Positions 4,303 through 6,400 of a stretch of 6,400 nucleotides of DNA are shown piece by piece. Origin of the DNA: Euryarchaeota archaeon UBA82 (GTDB lineage: Archaea; Thermoplasmatota; Poseidoniia; Poseidoniales; Poseidoniaceae). The stretch lies in the NCBI GenBank assembly GCA_002496635.1, contig DAKQ01000157.1, positions 1 through 6,400 of the forward strand, in the 5' to 3' direction. The notes under the pieces were generated by a model. That model ran no database searches. It had not been told where the DNA came from and saw nothing but the letters and a program-made list of their open reading frames with translations. Numbering within the stretch: the stretch's first letter is position 1; each line of letters begins with the position of its first letter. Made by a program: the position numbers and the translations under genes.

Positions 4303-5697
4303 ATGATGAAAATGACGACGAGCCTCGTCACCCCAGGAATGAAAGTAGCAAACGTCGGCGACGTTGAAGCCGGCGAAGGAACAATGGTAATCGATGATAA
4401 AATCGTATCAACAACCGTTGGCCAAATGAACATCAATGACGGCGTGATAAGCGTACAACCCGGAAAGGAAATTGTCAACATCGAGATTGGCGATACTGTC
4501 ATTTGCAGATTTGAAAAACTTCAGGAAAAGGGTGGAGAAGCACGAATCCTTGTTGTTGAAGGCAAAAAGGGAGATGTTCTTCCAAGTCAACTTCAAGGGC
4601 ACTTCCATGTTACTCGTCTTGCCGATCGATTTCTTCACACAGTTGCTGACGCTGTTCGTCGCAGAGATGTTGCTCGAGCAGTTGTCACAGAAGTGACGCC
4701 AGTTGTTCGTCTTGATTTCAGGGAGCGAGATGATTGCGGAATCCTTCATGCAATATGCCCTTCATGTGGCGATACACTCAGTGCGGAAGTCAATGGTGAT
4801 TGGAACGTCGCTTGTCCATCTTGTAATTATCAAAGTTATCGTGCATTAGCAGATAATTTCGGAGCTGGATGGGCAGAACTCGAAGAGGGGGCATCCTCAC
4901 TCAACCTATCCGGTAAGCGATGGGGAAGAGAGGCAGAGGCGCTCTTTGCCCATGGCCCATCTGGACGCGCAACATACATCGCTGCTGACGTGCGAGAAGA
5001 TGGAAGAGAGCGAACATACTTCCGATTCGAAGGACAAGGTGGCGGCGGTGGACGTCGACAGAAAGCAGCACCAGGATGTCGCTTATTCGTCGGAGGCCTC
5101 CCTCGAGAAGTCGATACTGAACAACTCAAAGAAATGTTTGGAAAACACGGAGATATGACTGATTGTATTGTTATGACCGATGATTCTGGTGCATCCAGAG
5201 GATTTGGATTTGTCACATTCACTGCCAAGGCTCAAGCAGAGGCTGCTATTGCTGCTCTTGACGGACACAAGATCAACGGTAGAAAAATCGGTGTTCGAGA
5301 TGCTGACAACAAAGAAAAGAAGACCTCTGGACCTCCTAAGGGACTCAAACTCTATGTTGGGAACTTACCCTTTGATGCTGATGAAAAGGCTGTTACCGAA
5401 TTCTTTGGCGACAAAGCGACCATCAATGAAGTTGCGATTGCGACTGATAAAGGTGGAAAACCGAAAGGCTTTGCATTCGTCTTTGTTTCAGAGAAAGACA
5501 ATGGTGAAGAGATTGTCAAAGCTCTCAATGGAACTGAACTCAAGGGTAGAAGAATCAAGGTCGATATTTCTCAGAGCGGTGGTAAAAAGCGTTCTAGAGG
5601 CGGTGGCGATAAGGGCGGAAAGTCTTCCCGAGAACTTCGAGCAATCGCAGAAGAAGAAGGGCGTTCAAAGAAGCGTCGTCCTCGACGTCGAGACTGA
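4303..5697 (+). CDS. csl4: Exosome RNA-binding subunit Csl4 fused to two RRM domains
   Basis: This is a single open frame of 464 residues, about twice the usual archaeal Csl4 length. Residues 8-55 are the Csl4 N-terminal domain (VTPGMKVANVGDVEAGEGT, then a short sandwich). Residues 60-145 are an S1-like OB fold. Residues 148-178 are the C4 zinc ribbon (C152-x2-C155, C171-x2-C174) preceded by GILHAICPSCGD, as in Csl4. A linker (180-257) of unknown fold ends in Gly-rich QGGGGGRR. RRM1 (259-334) has RNP2 LFVGGL and RNP1 RGFGFVTF. RRM2 (348-424) has RNP2 LYVGNL and RNP1 KGFAFVFV. An Arg/Lys/Gly-rich tail closes the protein (425-464). Csl4 sits on the exosome cap with Rrp4 and guides RNA to the Rrp41/42 ring; the RRMs should add single-stranded RNA binding. 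The start is uncertain: ATG 4303 fits the family, while TTG 4234, with GTGA four bases before it, would add 23 basic residues. The gene ends in tandem stops, TGATAA. Confidence 0.9.
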   Translation: MMKMTTSLVTPGMKVANVGDVEAGEGTMVIDDKIVSTTVGQMNINDGVISVQPGKEIVNIEIGDTVICRFEKLQEKGGEARILVVEGKKGDVLPSQLQGHFHVTRLADRFLHTVADAVRRRDVARAVVTEVTPVVRLDFRERDDCGILHAICPSCGDTLSAEVNGDWNVACPSCNYQSYRALADNFGAGWAELEEGASSLNLSGKRWGREAEALFAHGPSGRATYIAADVREDGRERTYFRFEGQGGGGGRRQKAAPGCRLFVGGLPREVDTEQLKEMFGKHGDMTDCIVMTDDSGASRGFGFVTFTAKAQAEAAIAALDGHKINGRKIGVRDADNKEKKTSGPPKGLKLYVGNLPFDADEKAVTEFFGDKATINEVAIATDKGGKPKGFAFVFVSEKDNGEEIVKALNGTELKGRRIKVDISQSGGKKRSRGGGDKGGKSSRELRAIAEEEGRSKKRRPRRRD

Positions 5698-5759
5698 TAA
5701 ATGCTGGAACATCCCTCGATTGGGACATAAGGCTATGAGGCATAAGTCGTAGCCAACTC

Positions 5760-6400
5760 ATGGTTGAGAGCAATGACCCGTATTGGCTTGTTCTCGATGG
5801 ATATGAAGATGAACCAGCTGCGTTTGGAGTGCCTCCATATGTGGGATTTCACATCCGTTATGTCTGTGGTGTACTTGAGCAACATCAGATCAACTACGAA
5901 TACATTACAATTGATCAGTGGAGACAATCTCTGGACAAGATGGACATTTTGGGTGAATCAAATCTATTAGGAGTTATTTGTATTGCTGGGGCAGTTGTTC
6001 CGGGCAGATACCTACGCGGCACACCGATATCTCAACGTGAATCAACTGAATTTATTCGGCAATTACCGCATGGAATTCCTGCACTCTTCGGCGGATGGGC
6101 AGTACGGGGTTGGAAACAGCAAGGATGGCTACCACTGCGGAGCAACCTCTTCTTAGCAGTACAAGACACAGATGCAACCCTCAACACATTCCTAGAAACG
6201 GGCAAATGGAAGCATACTCGAAGAACAGGAGATGAATGGACGAGTTGGGCCCATCATGGTGCCCAAAGCAAAGCGATAACACAACATCCAGATCTTGGCA
6301 CGTCGGAAAAGAAAGGCCCCCTAACCTATGAAGTGGAAGTCTACCAAGGCTGTGTCCGTTACAAGCGAGGATGTAAGTTCTGTATCGAACCAAAGAAAGG
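5760..6400 (+). CDS. Radical SAM protein, COG1031/MJ1155-like, N-terminal part only
   Basis: The frame is open from ATG 5760 to the window end (213 residues), so the C-terminus is missing. The opening LVLDGYEDEPAAFGVPPYVG (10-29), then IRYVCG and YEYITIDQWR, is as I recall it for archaeal proteins of the MJ1155 group, which carry an N-terminal Rossmann-like (B12-binding-like) domain, a radical SAM core and a C-terminal helix-hairpin-helix. The iron-sulfur motif starts near the end: EVEVYQGCVRYKRGCKFC, with Cys198, Cys205 and Cys208 (C-x6-C-x2-C), a widened version of C-x3-C-x2-C, followed by IEPKK. The substrate is unknown. An in-frame TGA at 5736-5738 bounds the start, and ATG 5760 is the first start codon after it. 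There is no ribosome-binding site upstream, so the transcript may be leaderless; CATAAGG (5726-5732) is a weak TATA-like candidate in the 62-base gap. Confidence 0.82.
   Translation, partial: MVESNDPYWLVLDGYEDEPAAFGVPPYVGFHIRYVCGVLEQHQINYEYITIDQWRQSLDKMDILGESNLLGVICIAGAVVPGRYLRGTPISQRESTEFIRQLPHGIPALFGGWAVRGWKQQGWLPLRSNLFLAVQDTDATLNTFLETGKWKHTRRTGDEWTSWAHHGAQSKAITQHPDLGTSEKKGPLTYEVEVYQGCVRYKRGCKFCIEPKK

Noticed and set aside
4224..4314. Possible C/D-box small RNA because of TGATG-like boxes before csl4
   Set aside because: C-box-like strings are present but no D box (CTGA) with suitable spacing or terminal stem was found.
4836..5228. 130-residue open frame on the - strand opposite the Csl4 linker and RRM1
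   Set aside because: Pro/Ser-rich antisense translation of a well-supported gene, with no domain or initiation signal.
5180..5752. 190-residue open frame on the + strand inside the RRM region
   Set aside because: It is a shadow of the Csl4-RRM frame, which shows canonical RNP motifs; the alternative translation is Leu/Arg/Ser-rich with no recognisable domain.
5698..5759. TCCC-N6-GGGA short inverted repeat after csl4 as a terminator
   Set aside because: The stem is only four base pairs and there is no following T-tract, so it cannot be told from chance.

Overview
The window most likely comes from a surface-ocean archaeon of the Marine Group II / Poseidoniales type. This is inferred from gene content, not from a database match. 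The archaeal signs are an exosome Csl4 subunit, an archaeal/fungal-type aspartate-semialdehyde dehydrogenase, a METTL5-like RNA methyltransferase and a COG1031-type radical SAM protein. The marine sign is a nickel superoxide dismutase whose sequence resembles, from memory, that of marine picocyanobacteria. Genes are tightly packed, and no insertion sequence, tRNA, rRNA or CRISPR array is seen.

Layout. Positions 2-340 hold the C-terminal end of a family 2 glycosyltransferase on the + strand. Convergent to it on the - strand is a two-gene oxidative-stress unit. It reads from sodN (612-1052, NiSOD precursor) into sodX (317-622, the serine/lysine protease expected to remove the NiSOD propeptide), with an 11-base overlap between them. 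An 89-base divergent intergenic region (1053-1141) carries a perfect 6-bp inverted repeat and weak TATA-like sequences. From there everything runs on the + strand: asd (1142-2236), an unrecognised 348-residue protein with a disordered acidic middle (2241-3287), a small zinc-ribbon/glutamine-rich protein (3338-3589), a METTL5-like methyltransferase (3594-4214), an unusual Csl4 protein fused to two RRM domains (4303-5697, possibly from 4234), and the start of a radical SAM protein (5760-6400, cut by the window).

How the genes relate. sodN and sodX form a self-contained enzyme plus maturase pair. The central + strand stretch looks like an RNA-processing neighbourhood: an rRNA-type adenine methyltransferase followed by the RNA-binding cap subunit of the exosome. 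Three + strand genes are preceded by the same GGTGA-N4-ATG ribosome-binding arrangement. In two of them the GGTGA contains the TGA stop of the previous gene, which suggests translational coupling.

The most notable observation is the single uninterrupted reading frame joining a complete Csl4 (N-terminal domain, S1 domain, C4 zinc ribbon) to two canonical RRM domains and an Arg/Lys-rich tail. RRM domains are uncommon in archaea, and this fusion would give the exosome cap an additional sequence-recognition module.
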